A DNA stretch of 64,000 nucleotides from Symsagittifera roscoffensis (lineage: Eukaryota > Xenacoelomorpha > Acoela > Convolutidae), in the NCBI RefSeq assembly GCF_963678635.1, contig NC_087066.1, forward strand, positions 54,640,312 to 54,704,311, given 5' to 3'. Below, one piece after another: positions 35,401 to 45,734 of this stretch (positions are counted from its first letter, which is position 1; every line of letters starts with the position of its first letter). The translations under genes were made by a program, and so were the position numbers. The notes under the pieces are model-generated. The model saw only the letters and a program-made list of their open reading frames with translations, was not told the DNA's origin and ran no database searches.

Positions 35401-38400
35401 CTAATCAAGGGTGGGAGGGAAAAAAGAGGGCAGAAGGGATGAAAGAAGCCATTCAAAACACAAAATAAAGTGACACAAATCTCAATCATCAAAAAACAAC
35501 AATAAAGATACATACCACCCACTAATCAGGGGTGGGAGGGAAAAGAAGAAGGGAGAAGGTATGAAAGCACCCATTCAAAACACAAAATGAAAGTGAAACA
35601 AGTTTCAATCATCACAGAAAAACATTCAAGTTTCATACCACCCAGTAATCAGGGGTGGTAGGAAAAAGAAGAGAGGAGAAAGGATGAAAGCAGCCATTCA
35701 AAACACAATTTAAAAGTGACACAAGTTTCAATCATCAGAGAAAAACATTCAATGTACATAACATCTGCTAATTAGGGGTATGAGGAAAAAGAAGAGAGGA
35801 AAAGGGATGAATGCAGCTATTCAAAACACAAAATAAAAGTGACACAAGTTTTAATCATCAAAGAAAAACATTCAAGGTACTCACCACCCTCTAATCAGGG
35901 GTGGTAGGAAAAAGAAGAGGAGAGAAGGGATGAAAGCAGCCCTTCAAAACTCAGAATAAAACTGACACAAGTTTCAATCATCAAAAAAAAACATTCAAGG
36001 TACTTACCAGCCGCTAATCAAGGGTGAGAGGGAAAAAAGAGGGGAGAAGGGATGAAAGCAGCCATTCAAAACACAAAGTATAGTGACACAATTTTCAATA
36101 AACACAAAAAAAAAACATTTAAGGTACATACCATCCGCTAATCAAGGGTGGGAGGGAAAAAAGAGGGCAGAAGGGATGAAAGAAGCCATTCAAAACACAA
36201 AATATATTGAGACAAATTCCAATCATCAAAGAAAAACATTCAAGGTACATACCACCCACTAATCAGTGATGGTAGAAAAAAGAACAGTGGGAAGGGATGA
36301 AAGCAGCCATTTAAAACCTAAAACAAAAGTGACACAAATTTCAATCACCACAAAAAAACATTCAAGGTACATACCACCCGCTAATCAGTGGTGGTAGAAA
36401 AAGAACAGGGGGAAGGGATGAAAGCAGCCATTCAAAACACAAAATAAAAGTGACACAAATTTCAATCACCACAAAAAAACATTCAAGGTACATACCACCC
36501 GCTAATCAGTGGTGGTAGAAAAAAGAACAGGGGGAAGGGATGAAAGCAGCCATTCAAAACACAAAATAAAAGTGACACAAATTTCAATCACCACAAAAAA
36601 AACATTCAAGGTACATACCACCCGCTAATCAGTGGTGGTAGAAAAAAGAACAGGGTGAAGGGATGAAAGCAGCCATTCAAAACACAAAATAAAAGTGACA
36701 CAAATTTCAATCACCACAAAAAAACATTCAAGGTACATACCACCCGCTAATCAGTGGTGGTAGAAAAAAGAACAGGGGGAAGGGATGAAAGCAGCCATTC
36801 AAAACACAAAATAAAAGTGACACAAATTTCAATCACCACAAAAAACATTCAAGGTACATACCACCCGCTAATCAGTGGTGGTAGAAAAAAGAACAGGGGG
36901 AAGGGATGAAAGCAGCCATTCAAAACACAAAACAAAAGTGACACAAATTTCAATCACCACAAAAAAAACATTCAAGGTACATACCACCCGCTAATCAGTG
37001 GTGGTAGAAAAAAGAACAGGGGGAAGGGATGAAAGCAGCCATTCAAAACACAAAATAAAAGTGACACAAATTTCAATCACCACAAAAAACATTCAAGGTA
37101 CATACCACCCGCTAATTAAGGGTGGGAGGGAAAAAAGAAGGGAGAAGGGATGAAAGCAGCCATTCAAAACACAAAATAAAGTGACACAAATCTCAATCAT
37201 CAAAAAACAACAATAAAGATACATACCACCCACTAATCAGGGGTGGGAGGGAAAAGAAGAAGGGAGAAGGTATGAAAGCACCCATTCAAAACACAAAACA
37301 AAAGCGCTCAGAAATGGCGTACATCTGTGAGTTTCAATTGATATTTCTGTTAAAACAGATTCTGGTTCAAATTGCTCAGACTGGCTGCACACCAGACTCA
37401 AATGTTGAGATAGTCATGGTTTGTTGAGAGTGTCTCTGTTCCAGGCGGAGTTTGGATCCCAATGTTCCCTCTCACATCTCAGACAACAGCAGCAGCTGCC
37501 GAAACAGAGAACCCTAATAAATACACATGCGGGAGGTGTTTCTGGGGGTGGATGTGGGGATGGCGGGGGGACGCTTCCCTGCAGATTGAGTAGAAGCAGC
37601 AGCAATTCTAACCGGGGCAGCAGCTGCAAAGGAGGGGCGAGGGCAGGGGGAGGAGAGGGAGGAGATCAAAGAGGGTAGCAGAAGAAACACATATCCCCGG
37701 AAGCAGAAGAGAGCCAGCACAGTCCAGGTCCAGACACTCACCCTCACACACGTTCACACAATCCAAACAGGTACATATAGTCAATCAACCATGTCAACAA
37801 GATTAATTACAGAGTCTGATTGTTTCACTGAACTATCTGAGCCTATTCTGCACACATTTCAATATAAAAGCTTGTTTTTTTTTTGTAGAAACCGAAAAGT
37901 TTTCTTTGCCCCTTTTCAGCTTCTAAAAACAAGTGATAGTCCAATTATGTGTCCCAGCAATTTGACTTCCACGTCCGCGTAATTGTTTCTTTTTCGATTG
38001 CAACTGAACTAGTTTTGTGACATCAATTAGGTGTTCATTGATTTGTATTCGATGAAAGGTGAAACTGTGCATATATTCTTCAGGGCTAATCGAATGATTT
38101 TATAGTAAGTTTTACTTTCAGCCATAACAGCAACAAAATCCCCTATAGACATCAGGCAACCATCCCACCAATCAGAGTCAGAGTCAGAGTCAGAGTCAGA
38201 GTCAGAGTCAGAGTCAGAACCCCCACCCCCACTCCCTTAGACCCCCACCACCTAATAACAACAACAGCAGCAGTTGCCAATCAGGGGGGACAGGGGGCTG
38301 GTGGCGAATGGAAGTGTCCCCACTTGAACAGCCACCCCACTTCCGGACTCCCCCATCCTCCTGCTCATCCTCCTCCTAATCAACTCCACCATCAGTATGC

Positions 38401-39173
38401 AAACAACACTTCGGGTCAGTACCTGGACTGATTCCATTTCGAATACTGAGACTCCCACAAAAACACAACTGCTCCACACTGCTTGCACCGGCTCGTCGTT
38501 CCAATCGCGACTTCAGCGACGTCTTTGATTTTTTGTATTCACGTTGGCTGCGGAACTGTCGTAGAAGATCCCGCAGTGACAAAAATGCGTAAAAATTGAT
38601 TATACACAGAAAAATCTACATATCAATTGGAGTATAGAGTCTATTTATCTAAAACCAATTTGCGAACGATCGTCGATTCTATGCAGATAGAATCTATTTT
38701 TCCACCAAAATTAAATGAATTTTATGCCAAAATAATCGATTTTTTTTCTCGATCAAACCTGTATATAATCTGTAGATAATCTGTATATAATCTGTATAAA
38801 CTTGAGTATATTGCTTATAAACTTTTAGTAAATCTTTGAAGCTGATCACTGTAGTTTGTTTTATTGTACTGCAGGTTCTCAGAGACGCATGCAACATCAG
38901 CAGCCAGTGGGGGACATTGTGGCCTTAAGTGCATGCTCCAGAAGACAAACATCACCCCCCTCATTTATACAGCCAAATGCACAAGCCCCCACTGCCCCTC
39001 AAACAGTTCTCACAGCTGGGGTAAAAGGGGGACCGAGGAGCAGGGGAGGCAGTTTGAACAGGAGCAGGAACACGAAGGGGGCATCCAGCAGGGCCCCACT
39101 GTCACTCTCACATACATGCACTTCTGCTCGGACGAGGACGAAGAGGGGGAGGGGGAGGGGGAGGGGGATGTGA
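23379..39173 (+). CDS. Unrecognised multi-exon gene, low-complexity protein
   Basis: Six exons can be chained with GT/AG boundaries and consistent phase: 23379-23499, 23554-24047, 24361-24549, 37445-37674, 38122-38414, 38875-39173. Together they total 1626 nt (541 codons plus stop). The product is rich in H, P, Q, S and G, with no domain I recognise: His/Pro-rich at the start (NPNHPHYHHPRQHH), glycine-rich middle (GGGGVGMGGSGASSS), an acidic patch (DLDVDGGGG), poly-Q, an (RV)n run and a basic or acidic tail depending on the last splice. Most of it is probably disordered. The satellite array lies wholly in the intron after the third exon. The coding nature is inferred from composition, phase agreement and splice sites; function is unknown. 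Confidence 0.55.
23554..24047 (+). CDS. Low-complexity gene, exon 2
   Basis: An open frame rich in Q, P, G and S (HTSSQQNAF, YQYQLRTTN, GPPPRGDDQGRL). It ends in phase 0 at CGGCTG|GTGATG, just before the fold-back repeat. Codon-like composition sets it apart from the flanking AT-rich DNA. Confidence 0.6.
24048..24360 (+). other. Small intron carrying the fold-back repeat
   Basis: 313 nt between GTGATG and a CATCATCAG acceptor. The downstream frame is phase-consistent if splicing uses this AG; an AG at 24320 would not match the upstream phase. Confidence 0.45.
24062..24291. repeat. Fold-back cluster of AACCGCTCAA decamers
   Basis: About 17 copies of (A)ACCGCTCAAA or its complement TTTGAGCGGT, alternating in orientation. 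The left arm 24064-24115 pairs with 24126-24185, including the matching CAAATCTTGCTT and AAGCAAGATTTG words, so a strong hairpin is possible. Further copies follow to 24291. Confidence 0.9.
24361..24549 (+). CDS. Low-complexity gene, exon 3
   Basis: Phase 0/0, from LRTPNRAGERSRDESSDME to NRPQQQ, ending at CAACAG|GTACAC. It includes an acidic/glycine stretch and HTVMDDLKYTNF, the least repetitive part of the protein. Confidence 0.6.
25199..26920 (+). repeat. ~0.5-kb higher-order repeats at the left of the satellite
   Basis: The unit pair with CAAAATACAAAATAAAAGTG followed by a CAATCAATGTACAT unit recurs starting near 25199, 25697, 26205 and 26821, so four to five monomers form a larger period. 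Confidence 0.75.
33253..37300 (+). repeat. Higher-order repeats within the satellite
   Basis: A block starting CACAAAATGAAAGTG at 33253 recurs at 35581 (offset 2328) with the same order of subfamilies, including the odd unit with CCATTTAAAACCTAAAAC at 33.98 and 36.31 kb. A shorter version (about 34.84-35.58 kb) lacks the homogeneous run of CAGTGGTGGTAG units. This indicates duplication of multi-unit blocks. Confidence 0.85.
37445..37674 (+). CDS. Low-complexity gene, exon 4
   Basis: Acceptor GTTCCAG|GCGGAG, phase 0 start. It reads AEFGSQCSLSHLRQQQQLPK, then a glycine/serine/cysteine-rich stretch, ending in phase 2 at AGAGG|GTAGCA. The other two frames hit stops inside. Confidence 0.5.
38122..38414 (+). 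CDS. Low-complexity gene, exon 5 with (RV)n run
   Basis: Acceptor TTTTACTTTCAG|C; the first base completes the glycine codon left by exon 4. A TCAGAG hexamer repeated about eight times (38172-38217) is read as (Arg-Val)n, then PTPTPLDPHH and a Pro/His-rich end. The favoured donor is CGG|GTCAGT at 38415; GTACCT at 38419 is an alternative that changes the frame of the last exon. Confidence 0.5.
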
Positions 39174-39202
39174 CCAGCAGTGGGGCCGAGATCAACCTGT
39201 AG
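38875..39202 (+). CDS. Low-complexity gene, last exon, two possible frames
   Basis: Acceptor TACTGCAG at 38867-38874. With the GTCAGT donor the frame reads GSQRRMQHQQPVGDIVAL and ends basic at a TGA at 39171-39173. With the alternative donor it reads FSETHATSAASGG and ends acidic (CSDEDEEGEGEGEG) with a stop at 39200-39202. Both frames are open; a (GAGGGG)n tract at 39141-39168 drives both tails. I cannot tell which is used. Confidence 0.45.
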
Positions 39203-40520
39203 CTCATATCCCTCATCCCTTGCTCCCCCACAACTCAAGTCGGGCAGTGGCTCACGCCTGTGCGATCATCTAATGATCATCTAATGCATTTCACTGACAC
39301 ACCTGAGAGCAGAATAGAAAAGAATTGGTCATGAAATGAAGGTGTGTTACACTTGACCGAGTGTCAGGATTCCAAAATGGTGAAACGCATCTGATGATGA
39401 CACATGTTTCAAAAAACAACATCAGCCAACATCCTGCAAACAGATCAAAAGTCAAAGACACAAGTAGTACAGCCAAAAAAGAAGCGTGAATTATTCTCAG
39501 CAGAGCGGTGAACAAACAACTGGCAAGATGTGTTCCGCAGGACACAAACAGACTTCGAAATCAATCTGTTCATGCCCTAAAGTAAAGTATCGTCGAACAT
39601 CCGTAAATGAAAGCGTGGGACTACTTAAGAATGATATGGACAGTGGACGCGTCTCCGTGTACACACACCTCACATATTCTTACTTCCAGACTGTCAATTT
39701 CTCGAAACTCATTTGTTGCCATTTAATATACTAGTACTACTTTCATATTCTGAATTTGATTGAATTATAGCTCACAATGCCTATTCATAACTTATTTATA
39801 GTTGAAAAGAAATAAAAACAATTAACTTTCAGCTAAGTGTAACTGCAATTAAGTGTAGAAGATAGGTACTTCACAAAAAAGGAGAAAAAGTGTACAACAA
39901 GGGTTGCTTAATATTTGGGTGAACAGAACTAGTTTTGATATAACCTGTGTGGGTCATTTCTCACCTCAAACTAATTACCTAATCACAGTCGGAATCCGAT
40001 TGTAAAATAAGGTCTAAATTCGTTTTCAGGGCATAATACCAAAGGCCACGGATAGGTAATGCCACAATTACACAAAGAATATGATCAAATTATACTTTAA
40101 TAGGGAATGACATCCTCACGGTGAGTTTAAGCACTGATAAAAGAATTGATGATAAGCCTCCCAGAATTCACTAAGCAACAGTATCCAATAATTTTCTCGG
40201 TACGGGCGGGAAAACGGTGATGTTTTTCAAATTTCCGCAGATTGAGTCATTCGGCCTAGAAATCGTGAACAATCAAGTTAGGTAAAAATTTCAGAAAGTG
40301 ACAAAGAGGAAGAAGAAATTCAACCCGTACCGAGAAAATTATTTATTTCTGACCTGAAACTCTTTTTGAAATGTTTAAATAAATCAGGGATTTAACTGGT
40401 CAGGATTTTTTTTTCAAATGTTTAAATAAAGCAGGGATTTTCTTTAAATTCTTTTTTTCTCATCTTAATTCTGATCAGAAATTAGCTAAATCTAGGCTAG
40501 TTCTAGCTTTAAAAAAAGTC
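39203..40520. other. 3' flank of the plus-strand gene
   Basis: Possible 3' UTR to about 39830, then AT-rich DNA with no recognised feature. The sequence CGGTACGGG...AATTTCTTC near 40200 has a partial inverted counterpart near 40310-40340 (GAAGAAATTCAACCCGTACCG), a possible small fold-back about 150 nt across. Confidence 0.45.
39811..39816 (+). terminator. Candidate poly(A) signal of the plus-strand gene
   Basis: AATAAA about 0.6 kb past the stop codons. Confidence 0.35.
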
Positions 40521-40521
40521 T

Positions 40522-40589
40522 CCTGGTGGGGCTCGAAAGCCTGACCTTTAGGCGGTTGCGGTTGTGCTAACCACTATGCTACAGCCCTT
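40522..40589 (-). pseudogene. tRNA-like relic or SINE head
   Basis: The minus strand contains TAGCATAGTGG, an exact A-box consensus, within the D-arm-like GTAGCATAGTGGTTAGCAC, and a modified B box (GCTTTCGAGCC) about 35 nt later, followed by a T-run that could stop RNA polymerase III. The acceptor ends do not pair. Confidence 0.5.
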
Positions 40590-41780
40590 CATGGAGATTG
40601 ATACTTTTAGCAAAATAACAGTGTTGTTATAACAGTGTAGTTTGCATTGTATTGCTACTGTTATAGTGTATACTCGAAGCATGTTTATCTCGTTGTGTTT
40701 GAGCAGTGGACTGATTTCTGGTTATTTTTTTCCGGAAACTGTTTATTTCTAAACTAAAATAAATAGATCTTTTCTGCACAGAAAATACGAGAAAACTATG
40801 CTAGATAATCGAGATCAAATTTCTATCTAGAAAAACAGCCTCCGATGGGTACGGGGCTCAAAATTGACCGCACGTGTCTATTAGATTTTTCGTTACAAAC
40901 TCGGAGTTGCTACACACTTTGAATCTAACTGTGGAAAATTAATCTTTAAGTTTTATTATTTAAGCTAGTATTCTGGGTTGACCTCCAAACACGAAAGATG
41001 CTTGTCATGCAATTCCATGTACCCATGTACTGATTGTCCAGACAAACAATGTATTAAAAATTTTCAAATCGAAGAAATGAAAATTGTAAAAAGCATTTTT
41101 TTGCTAGTAATTTTTCTTTCTAGTCGCAAAATGCACATGCTCAAACACACTTTTTTTGAAAAAAAATGTTTGCATTCAAAAGTTTGTAGTTTTTGTCCAT
41201 AAAGTAGTCAAGATTGAACAGAAATGACTATTCTTTTTCAGCAAATTCAAACTTGAAACGTTCAATGCTTTTATATTAGTAAGATTTATTTTAGTCTGTC
41301 ACAAAAATCACGCTACGATTATTGACTAGTAATTTTTTTGTTTCATAAACACAAAAAACGGAACTTCTGATTGTGGAAAAAATAGTCATACACAGTAAAA
41401 TATTTATCACAGAGGTTTCAGATAACTTCTGTATGTGTGGATTTATATGGATTTACATAAAGTTTTTATCGAATATAAAAAAATAAATGATTAGCTGTTT
41501 TGGTCAATTCAGTATATTATTTAACGACGATGAAAAGATTTGACAGGGTTAGTTTGACAGAGTATTTTTAAGCATGAAACTAACACTTCTAACCAAAGTT
41601 CCCAATTATCATTCAATTCTCTAATCTGTCCATTATCAGGTTTGATTTTTTTTAGACATAATTCTTCAATAAATTATTCGTTTTGGTAGTCTTTGCATGT
41701 TTTTTTACTGATCAGCTGGCTAGAAAAACTTCACGCTAGCAGCGTATAAACTCATAGGTCATTTTTGCCAAACATGTTTG
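40590..41780. other. Non-coding interval
   Basis: AT-rich. A short cysteine-containing frame at 40978-41202 is not supported by any motif and overlaps a dispersed word family (ATGCTTGTCATGCAATTCCA). Confidence 0.45.
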
Positions 41781-42140
41781 AAACTTAAAATACTAAAAAT
41801 AGCTACGCATAAAAAAGATTCACAAACAAAAAAACTAAATTTTGTCGTCTATTCTAAACCATTACTTGCTACTGTTTAGCTGGTCATAAGTTAGTTTAGT
41901 TTGCATTTGCCGATTTAAAAGTTTTACTGTTGCAAAGAAAATAATCTACAAAAACAGCTTAAACTTAAAATACTAAAAATAGCTACGCATAAAAAAGATT
42001 CACAAACAAAAAAACTAAATTTTGTCGTCTATTCTAAACCATTACTTGCTACTGTTTAGCTGGTCATAAGTTAGTTTAGTTTGCATTTGCCGATTTAAAA
42101 GTTTTACTGTTGCAAAGAAAATAATCTACAAAAACAGCTT
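41781..42140 (+). repeat. Perfect 180-bp tandem duplication
   Basis: 41781-41960 and 41961-42140 are identical base for base by line-by-line comparison. Non-coding. Either a very recent duplication or an assembly join. Confidence 0.97.
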
Positions 42141-42625
42141 AAACACTTCATAGATCAACTCAACGATTTTTAAGTAACTTTTTTGCTGATTGCTTACCTA
42201 GTAATTTAGATAATTAGATTTACGATTATCGCTCTTACGTCCAATCCTTCGAAAACTTGAAGAAAACTCTTTGAATTCCTGAAACCGATTGCTTATTACG
42301 TCGATCCTTTGATATACGTAAGTTTAACAAGTACATTATGAACAACAATTTTTCGTGGTAATTCTTAAATTCAAACACGACAGCTCGTATATCAGGGCAA
42401 AGCCCTGAAAGTTCACACTGTCTTTTAATTCATTTCAAATAGTTTTTGGTGAAAAAAATTTGAAACCCTATGGATTTTGGACAATATCAAAGTAATAAAT
42501 ATGGAGTCGTAAGAAAATAATACGATCGATCCCGTTAGCTAGCCTCATTTCGTTTGGGAACGATTTTGTTGTGCGGGATAATTTCCCACGTATAAATATT
42601 TTGCATTACGCGCTTAGCAATATGA

Positions 42626-43150
42626 ACAAGACTGCTCATATCAGGGCGAAGCCTTGAATGTTCCGACTGCCTTTTAAAGCCTTTCGAGCAGTAATAACAT
42701 GAAAAAACTAAATGTGATAAAAACAAAACGAACACTTTTGTTTCTAATTTGAGATTTTTTGGGAAAATGATCCCCCCACGCCATATAAAGTACAAAGTGA
42801 TAAATTTCGCTCCTAGTAACACATCAATTATGGCAAAGAAGCTTCGTTTGAACAATTTGGAACGTTTTCTAAGACGGAATAAAACTCCGCTTACGCGTCA
42901 ATAGCGCGAAATATATCGCGCGTTAAATGCCCCAAATTGAAAAAAATGGCTTTCTTTAAAACACCATAATTTTACGTAAAACAGTCACAGGTGAAATATC
43001 TTTTCAATTTCAAGCTTAGGGCAACAATAAATTTTGATTGATTTTTCAAAAATTTGTCAAAATGGCTAGTTAAAAAGTCGTAATTTGTCTGAAGAAAAAA
43101 AAAACCAACCTGAGCACAAATATTTTGTTACTTTTTTTATAAAATCAGAA
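42626..43150 (+). repeat. Dispersed repeat, copy 2, without minisatellite
   Basis: Aligns to both halves of the 21.3-22.6 kb repeat but runs continuously across the point where that copy carries the GC-rich minisatellite (near 42960). A shorter fragment with AGCTCGTATATCAGGGC lies at about 42383-42430. Confidence 0.8.
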
Positions 43151-43208
43151 CAAAAACTCAGATAGAACAGTCTCCTTGTCAGATGCAACTGAAGTGCCTG
43201 ATGCTAGG

Positions 43209-43610
43209 GATTTTAGCAGACCTAATTTTAGCAGACCAATCTTTCAGCAGACTCAGAACAATTTTAAAGTCAGATAGCTAATTGTGGATCGCTAATCGGT
43301 AGCTAATCGCCAACTTCAAACGCGATATTGGCGATTAGCGACCGCTTGCTCCGCTGCGCTTCAATTGAACACGAGTTTATTTGTTCGCAAAATCTTCGTT
43401 TTGCCGCCAATTTAGGCTGTTGTGTTTGTGAAGTTGATAGTTTTGATGACAAATTGTGAGATAACTGTATTAATTGAAGAAACCTAGCCCCAGACTGAGC
43501 GTCTTTTTGAGTCTGTCAATCAACCAACCATCACTCAATAATGTTGGTCTGCTAAAAAACGCTTTTTTCATTTTTGATGCTAAAAGATTGGTCTGCTAAA
43601 CGATCGGTCC
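43209..43610. mobile_element. MITE-like element
   Basis: The left end has iterated TTTTAGCAGACC words (43212, 43227, then CAATCTTTCAGCAGAC). The right end has the complement (TTGGTCTGCTAAAAAACG at 43546 and AAGATTGGTCTGCTAAAC at 43583). About 400 bp with no coding capacity. A clear target duplication was not found. Confidence 0.55.
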
Positions 43611-45734
43611 CCCAAGTGGCTTAACTCCTGTTCAATGTTTACCAGAAGGGTTTAAAACCCTTTCTTTTGAAACGAACATTTAACTAACACAAACCCAACT
43701 GAATTTGAAGTCGAAAAATTTCCGCTATATCTATTTAAAATTGAATTCATAGACGGTTTTTGATTTTACGCTTGCTTAAAAAAACTTCAATGTAAAAAGA
43801 TAACCAGTTTCAAGTTAAGCGGTTAATTTTTAAATTAACCCTTATTTAAGAAAAGTTAAAAAGTTTCAATTCTTATGAATCTTTGTGTCCTAAAATGTTT
43901 TTTTTTTATAAGCAATTCCTATGTCGCCCTCAGATAACTTAGGGATTGAAAATCTACAAAAAACCAATTGTTCTATCAAATTTAAAATTAAATAGAATCC
44001 ATTTCAAACATAAATTAAAATGGGCTTTTCTTCATTATAATTTTTTCCACTATAGATGAATTGCTACTCCATTAAATAATAGCAGGGTATTCCGTTTTTC
44101 AAAGGGTTAAAAATAATTACTTTTTACTTCTATGGATATTGGCAAAAAAACGTAGAATGTAATGATTTTTGGCGATGTTTCCAGTTTTGTACCAAGCAAA
44201 CAAAAGCAATGTCGGATTGTGTTTGTCGTAAAACTTATATAGCCAATTCTCCAAAGAGTGGATTAAAAAAAACCGAGTCACAGGCTTTGAAATGGTGTAA
44301 TAGGGATTTTAAGGCTATGCGATGCTTTTTTTGTCTAGAAGTTCGTTTGTTTGAACCATTAAGGACAATTTTTACTAATTGAAATTACTTCCGATTATGT
44401 TTTCCAAAGTATTTTTGGATTGCAAATTACCACTCTGAACATTTGTGATAAATAAATGACGTGAAGCGGAGAGTTTTTCACTTTAGAGCAATTTAACCAG
44501 ACAGAAAGCAAAAACTAATTTTTCACTTGAATGATAATTTTTTTTTTCGTTTTGTCCAGCTAAACTAATAAAAACACTGTACATCGAAGTGTCCGGTAGC
44601 TAAAAATTCAATCCTGATAGAACTAAGGAAAGTCTATTGAATCAGTCTTTGCGCTTCAAAGAGCAAAATAGTACGATATTTAAATTCTGATTGCCTTGGA
44701 TAAAAGTTTTCGTGACATTTGAAATTGAGGCTTTTTTTTCATATCATGCAAAACTAGGTCAGCAGGAAAGCTGAAAAGCATACGGATTGAAAATCAGGGG
44801 AATTTGTTTCACAGTTGCGAGCAGTTTTGATTGCATTTTTTAGAGGAGTTAGAGCTTTTGTCGCTACTGATAACTTTTTCGATTAAAGCAAAGAAGAAAT
44901 TCAGCTCGCTGCAATTTTTCGTGCAGATAAATTTCGACTTTCTAAATAACTTTTGGTTGTTTTATTGCCTCAAAAACTGTATGGTAAACGTTTTCCTGAG
45001 AAATTTATTTTTCTTGCAGATTTGGGCTTTTTTAACTGATTTCAAAATTGTATGATAAGCGTTTTCCCTTATACAAACTCGCGGGATAATGTTTCTAACT
45101 ACTATTTTAGTCGCTGAACTAAGTTTATAATCAAATCACCATTTCATAAAAATAAAAATTTTGTCTGCGAAAATTGTAAGTTTTTGACTGTAAGGTAGTG
45201 AAGGCAGAGTTTTTTTTCTCACGGAAGAATCAAGGTTTTCTATGCTGAAAAGAAATTACTTTCTGATTTTCTCTTAAACTTTGCAAGCAATTCCAACAAT
45301 TCCTGGTGTTGATTTTCTTAATGTATTTCAAAACCCAGTTTAATTTGCAATTTTGATGCCATTTAATGTATTGGTTTTCCTAATAGTAGTTTCAGGGAAA
45401 TCCAAATTTTAAAGCAAAACATACAAAACAATCGTTCAATCTTCGGGAAAATGTTTGTCATACTTTTAATTAATAGACAAAACTTGCAGTCATGCTAATT
45501 TTTTGCAATTTTTTCCTTCGTATAATAGAATGGGGGTTGCATGAGAAGCATTTTTTCCATAATTGCAAGTCGTATGAATAGCATTTTTTATCAACTTGGG
45601 TGTTTTTATAAGCCTCCCTTTCACAGCGAAGTTTGTCTGTGAGAAATGTTTGGTGTCAATAATTTGCTGATAATTTAGTTAAATAGCTAGGAAGAAAAGC
45701 GGCACGGTATAAAAGAAAACTTTTGTTAAAAGGA
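43611..45734. other. AT-rich non-coding interval
   Basis: No gene recognised. Several copies of a short word family (TTGTATGATAAGCG, GCATGAGAAGCATTTTTTCC) occur from 44.98 kb onward. Confidence 0.5.

Larger units (their letters stand above)
24902..37303 (+). repeat. Satellite array, ~123-bp unit, about 100 copies
   Basis: Each unit runs GTGACACAAGTTTCAATC, an A-rich stretch, ACATTCAAGGTACATACC, a short inverted repeat around TAATCA, a purine-rich block (GGAAAAAGAAGAGGGGAGAA), then GATGAAAGCAGCCATTCAAA. Unit length varies mainly in A-runs (about 118-128). Several subfamilies occupy blocks: 25.2-27.2 kb (CAATGTACAT, GGAAGAAGAAG), 28.8-30.5 kb (TACTCACCACCCTC), 30.9-33.0 kb (CAGTCGTGGGAG) and 34.0-37.0 kb (CAGTGGTGGTAGAAAA). 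The purine-rich block is strand-biased throughout. No CENP-B-like box recognised. Because the unit is close to 41 codons, long open frames run through some units. Confidence 0.97.
24550..37444 (+). other. 12.9-kb intron filled by satellite DNA
   Basis: The donor GTACAC at 24550 and acceptor CTCTGTTCCAG ending at 37444 keep phase 0. Only about 350 nt at the left and 140 nt at the right are not satellite. Confidence 0.55.

Noticed and set aside
24902-37303. A CRISPR-like array
   Set aside because: Unit length, lack of unique spacers, eukaryotic gene context and graded divergence between units fit a satellite.
40978-41202. Cysteine-containing 74-codon frame as a small zinc protein
   Set aside because: Its cysteines do not fit a known spacing, and its start overlaps a dispersed word family found in non-coding DNA elsewhere.
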